Shown here in pieces: positions 8,472 through 17,087 of a stretch of 64,000 nt of DNA (within the stretch, counting starts at the first letter, position 1; the number at the start of each line of letters is the position of its first letter). The notes beneath the pieces are model-generated. The model did no database searches. It had not been told where the DNA came from and saw only the letters and a list, made by a program, of their open reading frames with translations. The stretch covers positions 1 to 64,000 of the forward strand of contig CACXHB010000122.1 in the NCBI GenBank assembly GCA_902767315.1, given 5' to 3'. Source of the stretch: an uncultured Eubacteriales bacterium. Lineage in GTDB: Bacteria > Bacillota > Clostridia > Christensenellales > Aristaeellaceae. The translations under genes were made by a program, and so were the position numbers.

Positions 8472-9284
8472 TCACTCCTTCCCCAACAGTCCCTTGTCCA
8501 GCATTTCCTCGATGATCTGCGCCGGGCCGTCCTGGGTATTGGCGGGGGCGAAGAAGCGGCACTTGTCCTGCACGCCCTGGGAAGCGTTCTTCACGCAGTA
8601 GCCCGCTCCCACAAAGTTCAGCATGGATACGTCGTTCTGTCCGTCGCCAAAGGCCAGGCACTGCTCCGCCGTCACACCCAAAGATTCCAGCGTCTTTTCC
8701 AGGGCGAATCGCTTGTCCACGCCCCGGGCCACGATTTCGATGTAATTGGGCCGGGACATCATGAAGGACACCCCGGGAAACGCCTTGGAAAACAGATCGA
8801 TCCGCGCCTGGGTGTCTTCCTTTTCGCCGATCATCAGAAGCTTCACCTGGCCGGTGGTAATCCACTGGGACATGGGCTTGCCCACAATGCCGCAGGGTAC
8901 CTTGATGCTGTTTTCATAAAGCTCAGTATATTTCGTGCGCTCCTGGGCGAAATAGCCTTCCCCGGGATACACCTGAATATATATGCCCATCTCCTCCGCC
9001 ATGGCGCATATGCCCCGGGCCGTTTCCAGGTCGATGGTCAGGCTGTTCAGGGCGGTGCCCTTTTCCATGTCGTATACCATGGCGCCGTTGTAGGTAATCA
9101 CCGGCGCGTTGACCCCCACCTGCCGGGCGAAGGGCCGGGCGGCCTCCAGCATACGGCCGCTGGCCAGCACTACGTACGCTCCCGCCTCCATGGCCCGCTT
9201 CAGCGCCGCCACCGTGCGGGGGGAAAGCACGCCTTTTTCGTTCAGCAGCGTGTCGTCCATGTCGGACGCGATCACTCGATACAT
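8472..9284 (-). CDS. Cof-type HAD-IIB family phosphatase
   Basis: A 270-residue haloacid dehalogenase hydrolase. Motif I is SDMDDTLL at the N-terminus (nucleophile Asp in DMDD), motif II is VLASGR, and the late motif III/IV region is LAFGDGQNDVSML. A C2 cap lies between, as in Cof/YidA sugar-phosphate phosphatases. The natural substrate is unknown. It is the first gene of the hprK operon, with a promoter upstream and AGGAAGG before the ATG. Co-transcription with hprK and glcK suggests a role in sugar-phosphate balance. Confidence 0.9.
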   Translation of the reverse strand: MYRVIASDMDDTLLNEKGVLSPRTVAALKRAMEAGAYVVLASGRMLEAARPFARQVGVNAPVITYNGAMVYDMEKGTALNSLTIDLETARGICAMAEEMGIYIQVYPGEGYFAQERTKYTELYENSIKVPCGIVGKPMSQWITTGQVKLLMIGEKEDTQARIDLFSKAFPGVSFMMSRPNYIEIVARGVDKRFALEKTLESLGVTAEQCLAFGDGQNDVSMLNFVGAGYCVKNASQGVQDKCRFFAPANTQDGPAQIIEEMLDKGLLGKE

Positions 9285-9317
9285 CTATATCCTTCCTTTC
9301 GGATGCGCTTCGACATT

Positions 9318-9346
9318 ATTTTAAACCATTTTGTCAAAATACGCAA
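9318..9346 (-). promoter_or_regulatory. Promoter of the HAD-hprK-glcK-pepT operon
   Basis: Minus-strand TTGCGT (9341-9346), 17-base spacer, TAAAAT (9318-9323). The leader to the ATG at 9284 is about 27 bases. Confidence 0.5.
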
Positions 9347-9370
9347 CATTCCCCGGGCAAATCCCCATAG

Positions 9371-9404
9371 AATGCTAGCATTCTTAATTTAAAATTGCTA
9401 TACT
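9371..9404 (+). promoter_or_regulatory. Promoter region of the MFS gene with a 12-base palindrome
   Basis: An extended -10 (TGC followed by TATACT, 9399-9404) has no good -35 box. Instead the perfect palindrome AATGCTAGCATT (9371-9382) covers the -35 position. A palindrome there suggests a regulator-binding site. Confidence 0.45.
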
Positions 9405-9446
9405 GATCTTATGAAACACTTCCACCAAAGAGGAGCGTGCGTCGCC

Positions 9447-10622
9447 TTGGGAAAAAAGGTCCGGTATCCCGCCCAGTTCGCCCTGTTTCTCATGGCCTAT
9501 TACGTCACCAATTCCGTGTATCAGGGCTATCTCACCGTTTATTTCAAAAACGTGCTGCACTTTAACGCCACCCAGATCGGCACCATCCTTGCGGGGGTGG
9601 CCATTGTCTCGGTGCTGTCCCAGCCCTTCTGGGGCACCCGGGGCGACCGGATGAAGAGCCGCAACGCCCTGATTCGCTATCTGTGCCTGGGGGCGGCGGC
9701 GCTGATCCTCTCCCTTCTGATGGTGAAGGACTATGTGGCGGTGTTGCTGATCACCTGCCTGTTCGCCTGCTTTTACATGTCCATTCAGCCCATGGGGGAT
9801 TCCGTCATTCTGGAAGCCCTGCAAAAGCACGACCAGCCCTTCGGCCCCGTGCGCATGGCGGGCGGACTGTCCTTCGCGTTTTTCTCCCTGCTCTATGGCA
9901 AAATCGTGGATAAAACCGGCAACGACGTCATCACCCTGTACGCCATCGCCGCGCTTCTGGGGCTAACGCTGCTTTCCACCTTCGCCCTGCCGGAAACCCC
10001 CGGCCGTCAGGCCATGGGGGGTGAGAAGATGAGCATGACCCGGCTGTTCAAAATGAAGGACCTCGTGCGCCTTCTGGCCTTTGTATTGCCCATGCAGGCC
10101 ACCATGGGGTATTTCTACACCTTCTTCTCCAATCATTTTCTCACCCTGCCGGGCTCGGATAACGCCCTGCTGGGGGCCTGCTATCTCATTTCCGCCTGTT
10201 CGGAAACTCCTTATCTGCTCTTCAGCGACCGGCTGTTCAAGAAGCTGGGGCCCGGCAAACTGCTGTGCTTCTCCGGGGTTTCCCTCACCATTCGCTGGCT
10301 GATTCTGGCCTTCACCCGGGATTATCGCCTGGCCATGTTCAGCCAGATCTTCCACGGCTGGGGCTTCATCGTCATGACCGTGTCTCTTTCCAAGTACATC
10401 AACGTGGTGGTGCCCGGGGAATTGAAGGCCTCGGGGCAGATGCTGCTGGCGGTGGTGTCCTTCGGTATCGCCCGGGTCATCGGCAATTTCGGCGGCGGCC
10501 TGCTGGCGGACGCCATCGGCATGCAGAAGGTGTTCTTCGTCTCCGCCGGTATCTGCGTGGTCACTTCCCTGATTTTCGCCCCCTATTACATTCGCCGCGC
10601 CCCCATGAACGGCGAATCCTGA
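9447..10622 (+). CDS. MFS transporter (sugar/nucleoside-type, MFS_1-like)
   Basis: A 12-helix major facilitator of 391 residues. The early RMKSRN loop after the second or third helix resembles the MFS A-motif region, and the protein ends in a short hydrophilic tail. It resembles the MFS_1-like / LacY-related group; the substrate is not evident. An ATG at 9411 is in frame but lies right at the expected transcription start. TTG at 9447, downstream of AGAGGAG, is preferred, although its spacing (12 bases) is long. It stands alone between divergent and co-directional promoters; the palindrome upstream suggests it is regulated. Confidence 0.8.
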   Translation: MGKKVRYPAQFALFLMAYYVTNSVYQGYLTVYFKNVLHFNATQIGTILAGVAIVSVLSQPFWGTRGDRMKSRNALIRYLCLGAAALILSLLMVKDYVAVLLITCLFACFYMSIQPMGDSVILEALQKHDQPFGPVRMAGGLSFAFFSLLYGKIVDKTGNDVITLYAIAALLGLTLLSTFALPETPGRQAMGGEKMSMTRLFKMKDLVRLLAFVLPMQATMGYFYTFFSNHFLTLPGSDNALLGACYLISACSETPYLLFSDRLFKKLGPGKLLCFSGVSLTIRWLILAFTRDYRLAMFSQIFHGWGFIVMTVSLSKYINVVVPGELKASGQMLLAVVSFGIARVIGNFGGGLLADAIGMQKVFFVSAGICVVTSLIFAPYYIRRAPMNGES

Positions 10623-10698
10623 CCCTTCTTATGCAACCTGCGCTCCTCTGCGGGCGTCAAATAGGCAGGTAATATTTATCAAAAACGGAGGAATCCAC

Positions 10699-12321
10699 AT
10701 GAAGCGAACCCTGTCCCTTCTGGCGGCGCTGCTGATTCTGGCAATGGCGCTGGTTCCCCTGGGCGGTCTGGCCGCGCCCACCGACACCCTTGTGCTTCAG
10801 CTGAGCAATCTGGTGCTCACTTCGGACGGCGCCACCGTCTCCCTGGACAGCCCCACCCTGCAGATCGCCCTGGCGGAAAGCTCCGACGGCTCCGTTGGCC
10901 AGCTGATTCTCGATCTGCTGAATGGCAATGAGAACATCACCTCCGCCATGCTTCAGGCGGACGACGGCTCCCTGCTTTTCAAAATGGGCGGCATGGACAA
11001 CGCCTACGCCGTGAACCTGACCGAGCTTTCCACCGCCCTGGCGGGAGATTTTGCCGATCTGGATCTGGAAAACTGGACGCTGCCCCAGGAACTGCTGAAT
11101 CTGCTGCTCACCGGCTGGCAGGAGAATTTCCAGGCCGGCGATCCCATCGTGGCGGAAGGGGAAAACGGTATCTCCATGACCTATGTCACCTACACCGGGG
11201 ATGTTTGCCCCACCGTTCGCAAGGTGTTCCAGCTCCTGCGGGACGACCCGGTGGTCAACGCCCTGACCGCCCAGTCCGAAGGCGACGTTGATTTCGCCGC
11301 CCTGATGGACGAAGCCATCGCCATCATCGACGAAGGCAAAATCACCAGCGACTGCTCCTACACCGTGGGCACGGACGATTCCGGTTCCATCATCGATCAG
11401 GATTCGACGAGCGTTATTACCATCAACGACCCCGAATCCCCCGAGCTTAATCAGACCTTCACCTTGGATTCCAAAATGGATCTGGACTTCTCCGACCCTG
11501 ACAACGGCCAGGTGCGCTATATCTATGACGTCACCGGCGAAGGCGTTTCCCTGAATTACCGGTTGGAAGGCGCCCTCTCCGGCCTGGAAAGCGGCAACCT
11601 GGGGCTGGATTTCGCGGGCAAGTTCTCCGCCGATCTGGACGGCGAATCCGCCGCCGGGGAATTCACCTTTACCTATTCTGACGGCAAGTTCGCCCTGAAC
11701 ATCACCGGCGACGGCGAAAACGATGTGCCCAATCAGTCCATCACCGGCGAATTCCGGGAAGGCCACGGAGAAGTGCATCTGCAGACTTCCTTCCCCACTG
11801 ACCCCGCCAGCTCCCAGACCAATCTGGAAGCGCTGGATTTCGTCTATGACAAGGTGGAATCCGACGACGGCGTGCGTTACGAGGCCTCCTTCCGCTATGC
11901 CGACGACGGCAGCGAAGAGGATTTCTCCCTCCGGGCCTGGATGGAAAAGCGCATGGACGGCAGCGTTGAAATCGCCCTGTCTATGGAAGACGCTGTGAAT
12001 CCCGAAGAAAACGGGCTGCTCTCCCTGGCCTACGTGCCCGGCGAAACCGCGGAAGGCGACCTTTTCGACGGCGCCCTGGTGCTGACTGCATCGGATGAAA
12101 CGGGCCCCACCACCATCTCCGTGGACGTTCGGGGCTTCACCACCCTGTTCGATACCGATTCCCTCTATATCGATCCCGCCACTGCCGTGGACGTGCTGAC
12201 CATGACGGACGAAGACATGCAGCTGATGGGCCAGCAGCTTTCTGGCGCTGTGGTCAGCGTGATGCAGAAGCTTTCTCAGGCCTATCCCATGCTCTTCGGC
12301 GACATGACCTCCGAATATTGA
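10699..12321 (+). CDS. Secreted acidic protein of unknown function (540 aa)
   Basis: A clear Sec signal peptide (MKRTLSLLAALLILAMALVPLGGLA-A) is followed by about 515 residues that are very rich in Asp, Glu, Ser and Thr. The predicted style is mostly beta, with repeated hydrophobic-polar strands such as YEASFRYADD and SLNYRLEGALSG. No cysteine lipobox, catalytic motif, or sortase or S-layer anchor is visible. Its tone resembles secreted LolA/LppX-like or DUF-type substrate-binding folds, but I do not recognise the family. CGGAGG precedes the ATG and a strong terminator follows, so it is probably monocistronic. Confidence 0.75.
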   Translation: MKRTLSLLAALLILAMALVPLGGLAAPTDTLVLQLSNLVLTSDGATVSLDSPTLQIALAESSDGSVGQLILDLLNGNENITSAMLQADDGSLLFKMGGMDNAYAVNLTELSTALAGDFADLDLENWTLPQELLNLLLTGWQENFQAGDPIVAEGENGISMTYVTYTGDVCPTVRKVFQLLRDDPVVNALTAQSEGDVDFAALMDEAIAIIDEGKITSDCSYTVGTDDSGSIIDQDSTSVITINDPESPELNQTFTLDSKMDLDFSDPDNGQVRYIYDVTGEGVSLNYRLEGALSGLESGNLGLDFAGKFSADLDGESAAGEFTFTYSDGKFALNITGDGENDVPNQSITGEFREGHGEVHLQTSFPTDPASSQTNLEALDFVYDKVESDDGVRYEASFRYADDGSEEDFSLRAWMEKRMDGSVEIALSMEDAVNPEENGLLSLAYVPGETAEGDLFDGALVLTASDETGPTTISVDVRGFTTLFDTDSLYIDPATAVDVLTMTDEDMQLMGQQLSGAVVSVMQKLSQAYPMLFGDMTSEY

Positions 12322-12341
12322 TCGCCCCGTTTCCCCCGCTG

Positions 12342-12370
12342 CCCGCGCCCCAAAAAGGCGCGGGTTTTTT
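12342..12370 (+). terminator. Rho-independent terminator after the secreted protein gene
   Basis: CCCGCGCC (12342-12349) and GGCGCGGG (12357-12364) form a perfect 8-bp stem followed by TTTTTT. Confidence 0.88.
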
Positions 12371-12383
12371 CACATAGTTGCGA

Positions 12384-12412
12384 TTGCCCCGATAACCCGG
12401 CCGCCGTATCAT
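12384..12412 (+). promoter_or_regulatory. Possible promoter of dapF-azlCD
   Basis: TTGCCC (12384-12389), 17-base spacer, TATCAT (12407-12412), about 34 bases before the dapF start. Confidence 0.4.
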
Positions 12413-12445
12413 AGGCATATCCCCTTCCCGTCAGGAGGCTGTTTT

Positions 12446-13258
12446 ATGGAGTTTATCAAAATGCACGGTCTGGGCAACGACTTTATTCTGCTGGACTGCA
12501 TGGCGGAAACGCCCGCGTGGGATCCCGCCGCCCTGGCCCGGCAGCTGTGCCGCCGGAATTTCTCCGTGGGCGCGGACGGGCTGGTGCTGGCCCTGCCCTC
12601 CTCCGTGGCAGACGCGCGCATGCGCATTTTCAATCCCGACGGCAGCGAGCCGGAAATGTGCGGCAACGCCATCCGCTGCCTGGCCAGATTCCTGTGCGAC
12701 GAGGGCTATGTTTCGGGGGACGCCCTGTCCATCGAGACGCTGGCGGGGGTGCTTTTCCTGTCCGTCAGCCGCCCGGCAAAGGCAGGCATGCTGGTCAGCG
12801 TGGATATGGGCGTGCCGGAAATCACCGGAGAAATAACCCTGCCCATTGCCGGCCAAAGCGTGCCCTTTACCCTGGTTTCCACCGGCAATCCCCACGCCGT
12901 CACGTACGATCTTTTTCCCAATCAGAGGCTGTTTCAGGTCTGCGGCCCCCTCATCGAGCACGACCCGGCCTTCCCTCAGGGGGTAAACGTGGAATTCTGC
13001 CTGCGGGAGGACGCGCATACCGTCCGGGTGCTGGTGTGGGAACGGGGGGCGGGCCCCACCCTGGCCTGCGGCACCGGGGCGACGGCGGCTTTCTGCGCCG
13101 GATTGCAGCGGGGATTGATCGCCTCCTCCGCCGAAATGCAGCTGCCCGGCGGCGTGCTCCGCTTTGAGCGCACTGAAAACGGCCATGTGATCATGACCGG
13201 CCCCGCGGAAGAAGCCTTCCGGGGAAAAATCAACCTTGCATCGAGGGAATCTGTATGA
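12446..13258 (+). CDS. dapF: Diaminopimelate epimerase
   Basis: A 270-residue cofactor-free epimerase that converts LL- to meso-diaminopimelate for lysine and peptidoglycan synthesis. The two active-site cysteines are Cys72 in PEMCGNAIRC and Cys208 in ACGTGATA, each in its conserved context. The N-terminus KMHGLGNDF is typical. AGGAGG precedes the ATG. It overlaps azlC by ATGA, so it is coupled to a branched-chain amino acid exporter; this pairing is not a standard lysine operon. Confidence 0.95.
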   Translation: MEFIKMHGLGNDFILLDCMAETPAWDPAALARQLCRRNFSVGADGLVLALPSSVADARMRIFNPDGSEPEMCGNAIRCLARFLCDEGYVSGDALSIETLAGVLFLSVSRPAKAGMLVSVDMGVPEITGEITLPIAGQSVPFTLVSTGNPHAVTYDLFPNQRLFQVCGPLIEHDPAFPQGVNVEFCLREDAHTVRVLVWERGAGPTLACGTGATAAFCAGLQRGLIASSAEMQLPGGVLRFERTENGHVIMTGPAEEAFRGKINLASRESV

Positions 13259-13977
13259 AGTCTGAAAACAAAACCTGGTTCGCCCGGGGCCTGCGCGCCG
13301 GGGTTCCCATCGGCCTGGGATATTTCGCCGTGGCCTTTACCCTGGGCATTGCCGCCCGTTCCGCGGGCCTCACGGCCTTTCAGGCCACCCTTTCCAGCCT
13401 GCTGCTGAACGCCTCCGCCGGGGAATTCGTGGGCTTCACCCTGATGTCCGCCGGGGCCGGGTATCTGGAGGTGGCCATTATGGAAGCGGTGGCCAACGCC
13501 CGGTATCTGTTGATGTCTTTTTCCCTCAGCCAGAAGCTGCGCCCGGAAACGGGGCTGATTCACCGGCTGATTCTGGGCTGGTATGTCACCGACGAGGTCT
13601 TCGGCGTGTCCATCTCCGCCCCGGGCTATCTGAACCCCTGGTATACCTACGGCGCCATCGCCCTGGCTTGTCCCGGCTGGGCGGCGGGCACCTGCCTGGG
13701 GGTTATCCTGGGCAATATCTTCCCCGCCTCGGTGGTCAGCGCCCTGTCTGTGGGCCTGTACGGCATGTTCATCGCCATCTTTGTGCCCCCGGCCAGGGAA
13801 TCCCGGACGATTCGCGGGCTGGTGCTGGTTTCCATGGGGCTGAGCTTCTTCGTCAACCGGGCCTCGATGTTCGCCGGCATGTCTTCCGGCATCCGAACCA
13901 TCCTGCTTACGGTGATCCTCTCCGCCGCCGCGGCCATCCTCTTCCCCATTCGGGAGGCGAAAAACGATGCAGCATAA
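13255..13977 (+). CDS. azlC: AzlC family branched-chain amino acid exporter, large subunit
   Basis: A 240-residue multi-spanning membrane protein with the AzlC hallmark stretches GVPIGLGYFAVAFTLG and NASAGEFVGF near the N-terminus and MSFSLSQKL after helix three. AzlC and AzlD together export branched-chain amino acids or analogues. The ATG overlaps the dapF stop by four bases and the stop lies inside azlD, giving a three-gene coupled unit. Confidence 0.9.
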   Translation: MKSENKTWFARGLRAGVPIGLGYFAVAFTLGIAARSAGLTAFQATLSSLLLNASAGEFVGFTLMSAGAGYLEVAIMEAVANARYLLMSFSLSQKLRPETGLIHRLILGWYVTDEVFGVSISAPGYLNPWYTYGAIALACPGWAAGTCLGVILGNIFPASVVSALSVGLYGMFIAIFVPPARESRTIRGLVLVSMGLSFFVNRASMFAGMSSGIRTILLTVILSAAAAILFPIREAKNDAA

Positions 13978-14272
13978 TGTATATATTTATATCGCCGTCA
14001 TGGCCCTGGTCACCTACCTCATCCGCACCCTGCCCCTCACCCTGGTTCGCCGGGAAATCAAAAACGTGTATGTGCGCTCCTTTCTGTATTATGTGCCCTA
14101 CGTGACCCTTACGGTCATGACCTTTCCCGCCATTCTGGACGCTACCCGCAGCCCCTGGGCCGGACTGGCCGCCCTGGGCGTGGGCATGATTCTGGCCTGG
14201 AAGGGCGCGAGCCTTTTGAAAGTGGCCGTGGCCTGCTGCGCCGCGGTATACCTGCTGGAGCTGTTCCTATGA
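13967..14272 (+). CDS. azlD: AzlD family branched-chain amino acid exporter, small subunit
   Basis: A 101-residue protein with four hydrophobic stretches, beginning with an AzlD-like segment (VTYLIRTLPLTLVRREIKN, then FLYYVPYVTLTVMTFPAIL). It is the partner of AzlC, and its ATG lies 11 bases before the end of azlC. A strong bidirectional terminator follows. Confidence 0.88.
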   Translation: MQHNVYIYIAVMALVTYLIRTLPLTLVRREIKNVYVRSFLYYVPYVTLTVMTFPAILDATRSPWAGLAALGVGMILAWKGASLLKVAVACCAAVYLLELFL

Positions 14273-14297
14273 CCCACTCTCCCCCCCCTCAAAAATC

Positions 14298-14340
14298 AAC
14301 GCGGTATCGCCAAAATTTTCTCGGTGATACCGCGTTTTAT
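14298..14340. terminator. Bidirectional terminator between azlD and the NUDIX gene
   Basis: AACGCGGTATC (14298-14308) pairs perfectly with GATACCGCGTT (14326-14336). TTTT follows on the plus strand, and a T-rich run (TTGATTTTTG) follows on the minus strand. It sits between convergent genes. Confidence 0.85.
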
Positions 14341-14370
14341 TCTATTTTTGAACAGACCGGTTCGCAGGGC

Positions 14371-14847
14371 TTACATTCTTCCGTCCACGAACTGTGCGCC
14401 CAGCCAGACTACCTTCCCCTTCAGGATCTCCGGCAGCTGTTCCCCAAGGCCCCGGGGCAGAAGGTTGTCCAATCGGCCCGCTTCCTCCAGGGGAAGCCAG
14501 ATGCTTTCCAGCATGCAGAAGTCCTTTTCCGTGGGTTCCGCCGCCTGCCCGGCGTATTGGGCGGTGAATACGTGAATCATCCGGTGGCAATAGTCGGGAT
14601 AGTTCTCCCGATCCTGGGGATTTACGTTGATTTCCTCAAACAGTCCGCAGAAGCGAATCTCCGTAATCCGGCAGCCGGTTTCTTCCAGAATTTCCCGGCG
14701 CAGGCCGTCCTCCGCCGCCTCCCCGGGGCGCTGTCCGCCCCCGGGAAGGTCGTAATAGAAGCCGCTTCCGTCCGCCCGGGCGCATTTGTTCAAAAGTACG
14801 CGCCCTTCCCGGAAAATCAGCGCCTTGTTGCTGACGCGGATGATCAT
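14371..14847 (-). CDS. NUDIX hydrolase
   Basis: A 158-residue protein with a full NUDIX box, GGGQRPGEAAEDGLRREILE followed by ETGCRI (about residues 36-61), matching GX5EX7REUXEEXGU. Such enzymes hydrolyse nucleoside diphosphates linked to other groups with Mg2+; the substrate is not predictable. The ATG overlaps the stop of the GH2 gene by four bases. It is the last gene of the long minus-strand cluster and has no signal peptide. Confidence 0.88.
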   Translation of the reverse strand: MIIRVSNKALIFREGRVLLNKCARADGSGFYYDLPGGGQRPGEAAEDGLRREILEETGCRITEIRFCGLFEEINVNPQDRENYPDYCHRMIHVFTAQYAGQAAEPTEKDFCMLESIWLPLEEAGRLDNLLPRGLGEQLPEILKGKVVWLGAQFVDGRM

Positions 14848-17087
14848 GCCCGGTTCTCCATCCGGTCGATCTTCTCCGCCCATTTCAGCATGGTCTCCGC
14901 GTCAAAGGCGGGATAACCGGTGATGTAATGGTTGTGATACGTCTCGCCGCCGGCGGTCCAGGTAATCAGCAGCAGACGCTTTTCCCCGGCCAGAATTCTG
15001 AGATTGCCCAGCTTCACATTTTCATTGGCGGGAGAATGGGCCTCGCCCTGCAGAAGCACCTCGCCGGTGTCGCCGTCGGTGATCTGATATGTCACCTCAA
15101 AGGCCTCCCGGCTGTCGTTGCCCAGAATCACGTCGTGTCCCCAGTCGCTGAGCTCGTCCAGCATCACGCAGGTCTTCTGCTGCACTCGGCGGATGTAATC
15201 GAAGGCGCGCTTTTTCACGAAGTAGTAATCCACCACAGCGTCGGAAATCTGGGGCCAGCCGTCCAGCATGTTCCACCAGATAATGCCCGTGCGCCGCCAT
15301 TTCTTGATGCGGGTGCGCTCCACGAAGAACTTCTTGGCCTCCGCCTGCACAATCTGAGAAAGCCGGGAGAAGGTCTCCAGATCCTCCGGCTCCCGGCCGA
15401 AGAGAATCTTCACCTGGTCGGCCATCAGCCGGTTCCGGTTGTATCCCCGCTCCCCGTGGGGCAGATAGTCCGTGTCGTGGGTGTTCCACGCGCTGTTGGT
15501 ATACGGCCAAAGCTGGTCTTCCGGAATGAATTTCTTCAGAGATTCCGGCGCCGGGCAGCCGTGATAGCCGCATTCGCTGATGAAATGGGCGTTGGAATTG
15601 CGATAAAAATCGTCCTTGAAGTACGCCCGCGCGCCCCAGTTGTGCTGTTCGGGCACCATGTACCGGGGCACCCCCGCGTCAATGTAGGGAGAAGAGGGCA
15701 GATACATCCGGTAGGGATCGTTTTCCCGCACCACCCGGGGCAGGGTTTCCCGGGTAATGACGTTGTAATTGTTGGCGATGGTGGCAAAGCCCTGGCCGAT
15801 GTAGGATTCGTCCACCTCGTTGTCCCCCGCCCACAGAAGAATGCAGGCATGGTTCCGCAGCTTGCGCACCACCTGCGTGGCTTCCTTCGTCAGGGTCTCC
15901 TGGAATTCCGCCTGCTGAGAATACAGGGCGCAGGCCATGGTGAAATCCTGCCACACCAGAATGCCGTATTCGTCGCACAGGTCGTAGAATTTGTGATCCT
16001 CGTACACGTTTCCGCCCCAGCAGCGGGCGATGTTGCAGCCGGCCTCGTAGAAAAGCGCCAGCGCCTTTTCATATCGCTCCGCGTCCCGGCTGTGCATGGC
16101 GTCCAGAGGCACCCAGTTGGAGCCCTTGGCCAGAATGGGGCAGCCGTTTACCCGGATGAGGAATTCCCCCTCGTCTCCGGGCAGCAGCTTGTGGTCGATG
16201 TGAATCTGCCGAATGCCGATGCGCTCCCGACGAACGTCTACCACCTGGCCGTTCAGCAGCAGCTCGAATTTCGCGTCGTACAGCGCCGCCTCGCCGTAGC
16301 CCCTGGGCCACCACAGCCGGGGCTGGTGGATTTCAATCCAGGTGTTGCCGCTGACAAAGTGCAGCTTCTGTTCCACGGAAGTTTCGCCGATGGTGATCCG
16401 GGCGGAAAGGCCCTCCAGCATGGGCGCGTCCGACTTGATGCGATACCGGCACTGAATCTTCGCGGATTTTTCGCCGATTTCCCGGGTGACGTAATACACC
16501 TGATCGATGTGAGTGTTTTCCCGGGATTCCAGCGAAACGCCCCGCCACATGCCCGCCGAGGGAAACCGGGGCATGATGTCCCAGCCGAAGCTGTGGGGCG
16601 GCTTGCGCTGCCATACGTAATCCTCGCTGCCGTCGTTGGCGGCCATAAACACCGGATAATCCTTTTCCCGGGCCACGTTCATGGCGGAATGAATCTCCAC
16701 CAGCAGGCTGTTCACCCCCGCCTGCACCGCGGCGGTTACGTCGAATTCGTGGGCGATGAGCATATTGTCCGCGCTGCCTACCTTCTGGCCGTTGACGTAC
16801 ACGTCCGCGTAGGTGTTCAGCCCTTCGAAGATCAGCATCAGCCGGCTTTCCGGCAGCGTCTCCAGTTCAAATTCCCGCTCAAAGCGCCAGGCGTAGAATT
16901 CATATTTCCGATAATCATACAGGTTCTCTCCGTAAAAGGGTTCCTTTTCCACCCCCGCCCGGTAGAGATCCAATTCCACGTTGCCCGGCACCTGGGCCGA
17001 AATTTCCGGCCAGGTTTCCGGCGCGGGCATATGCTCCGTCTCCAGACAATACCGCAGTTTCCATTCCCCGTTCAGGCTCAGCTTCAT
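14844..17087 (-). CDS. Glycoside hydrolase family 2 enzyme (beta-mannosidase-like)
   Basis: A 747-residue GH2 protein. An N-terminal sugar-binding jelly roll (LNGEWKLRY, YAWRFEREFEL, NTYADVYVNGQKVG) leads to an immunoglobulin-like domain, then a TIM barrel with the acid/base Glu in WAGDNEVDES and the likely nucleophile in ISECGYHG. GKGSNWVPLDAM-like and WPRGYGEAALY motifs favour beta-mannosidase. It lacks a signal peptide, so it should act on imported oligosaccharides in the cytoplasm. The start MKLSLNGEW overlaps the stop of the pseudouridine synthase gene (ATGA), an unusual partner for a catabolic enzyme. Confidence 0.85.
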   Translation of the reverse strand: MKLSLNGEWKLRYCLETEHMPAPETWPEISAQVPGNVELDLYRAGVEKEPFYGENLYDYRKYEFYAWRFEREFELETLPESRLMLIFEGLNTYADVYVNGQKVGSADNMLIAHEFDVTAAVQAGVNSLLVEIHSAMNVAREKDYPVFMAANDGSEDYVWQRKPPHSFGWDIMPRFPSAGMWRGVSLESRENTHIDQVYYVTREIGEKSAKIQCRYRIKSDAPMLEGLSARITIGETSVEQKLHFVSGNTWIEIHQPRLWWPRGYGEAALYDAKFELLLNGQVVDVRRERIGIRQIHIDHKLLPGDEGEFLIRVNGCPILAKGSNWVPLDAMHSRDAERYEKALALFYEAGCNIARCWGGNVYEDHKFYDLCDEYGILVWQDFTMACALYSQQAEFQETLTKEATQVVRKLRNHACILLWAGDNEVDESYIGQGFATIANNYNVITRETLPRVVRENDPYRMYLPSSPYIDAGVPRYMVPEQHNWGARAYFKDDFYRNSNAHFISECGYHGCPAPESLKKFIPEDQLWPYTNSAWNTHDTDYLPHGERGYNRNRLMADQVKILFGREPEDLETFSRLSQIVQAEAKKFFVERTRIKKWRRTGIIWWNMLDGWPQISDAVVDYYFVKKRAFDYIRRVQQKTCVMLDELSDWGHDVILGNDSREAFEVTYQITDGDTGEVLLQGEAHSPANENVKLGNLRILAGEKRLLLITWTAGGETYHNHYITGYPAFDAETMLKWAEKIDRMENRA

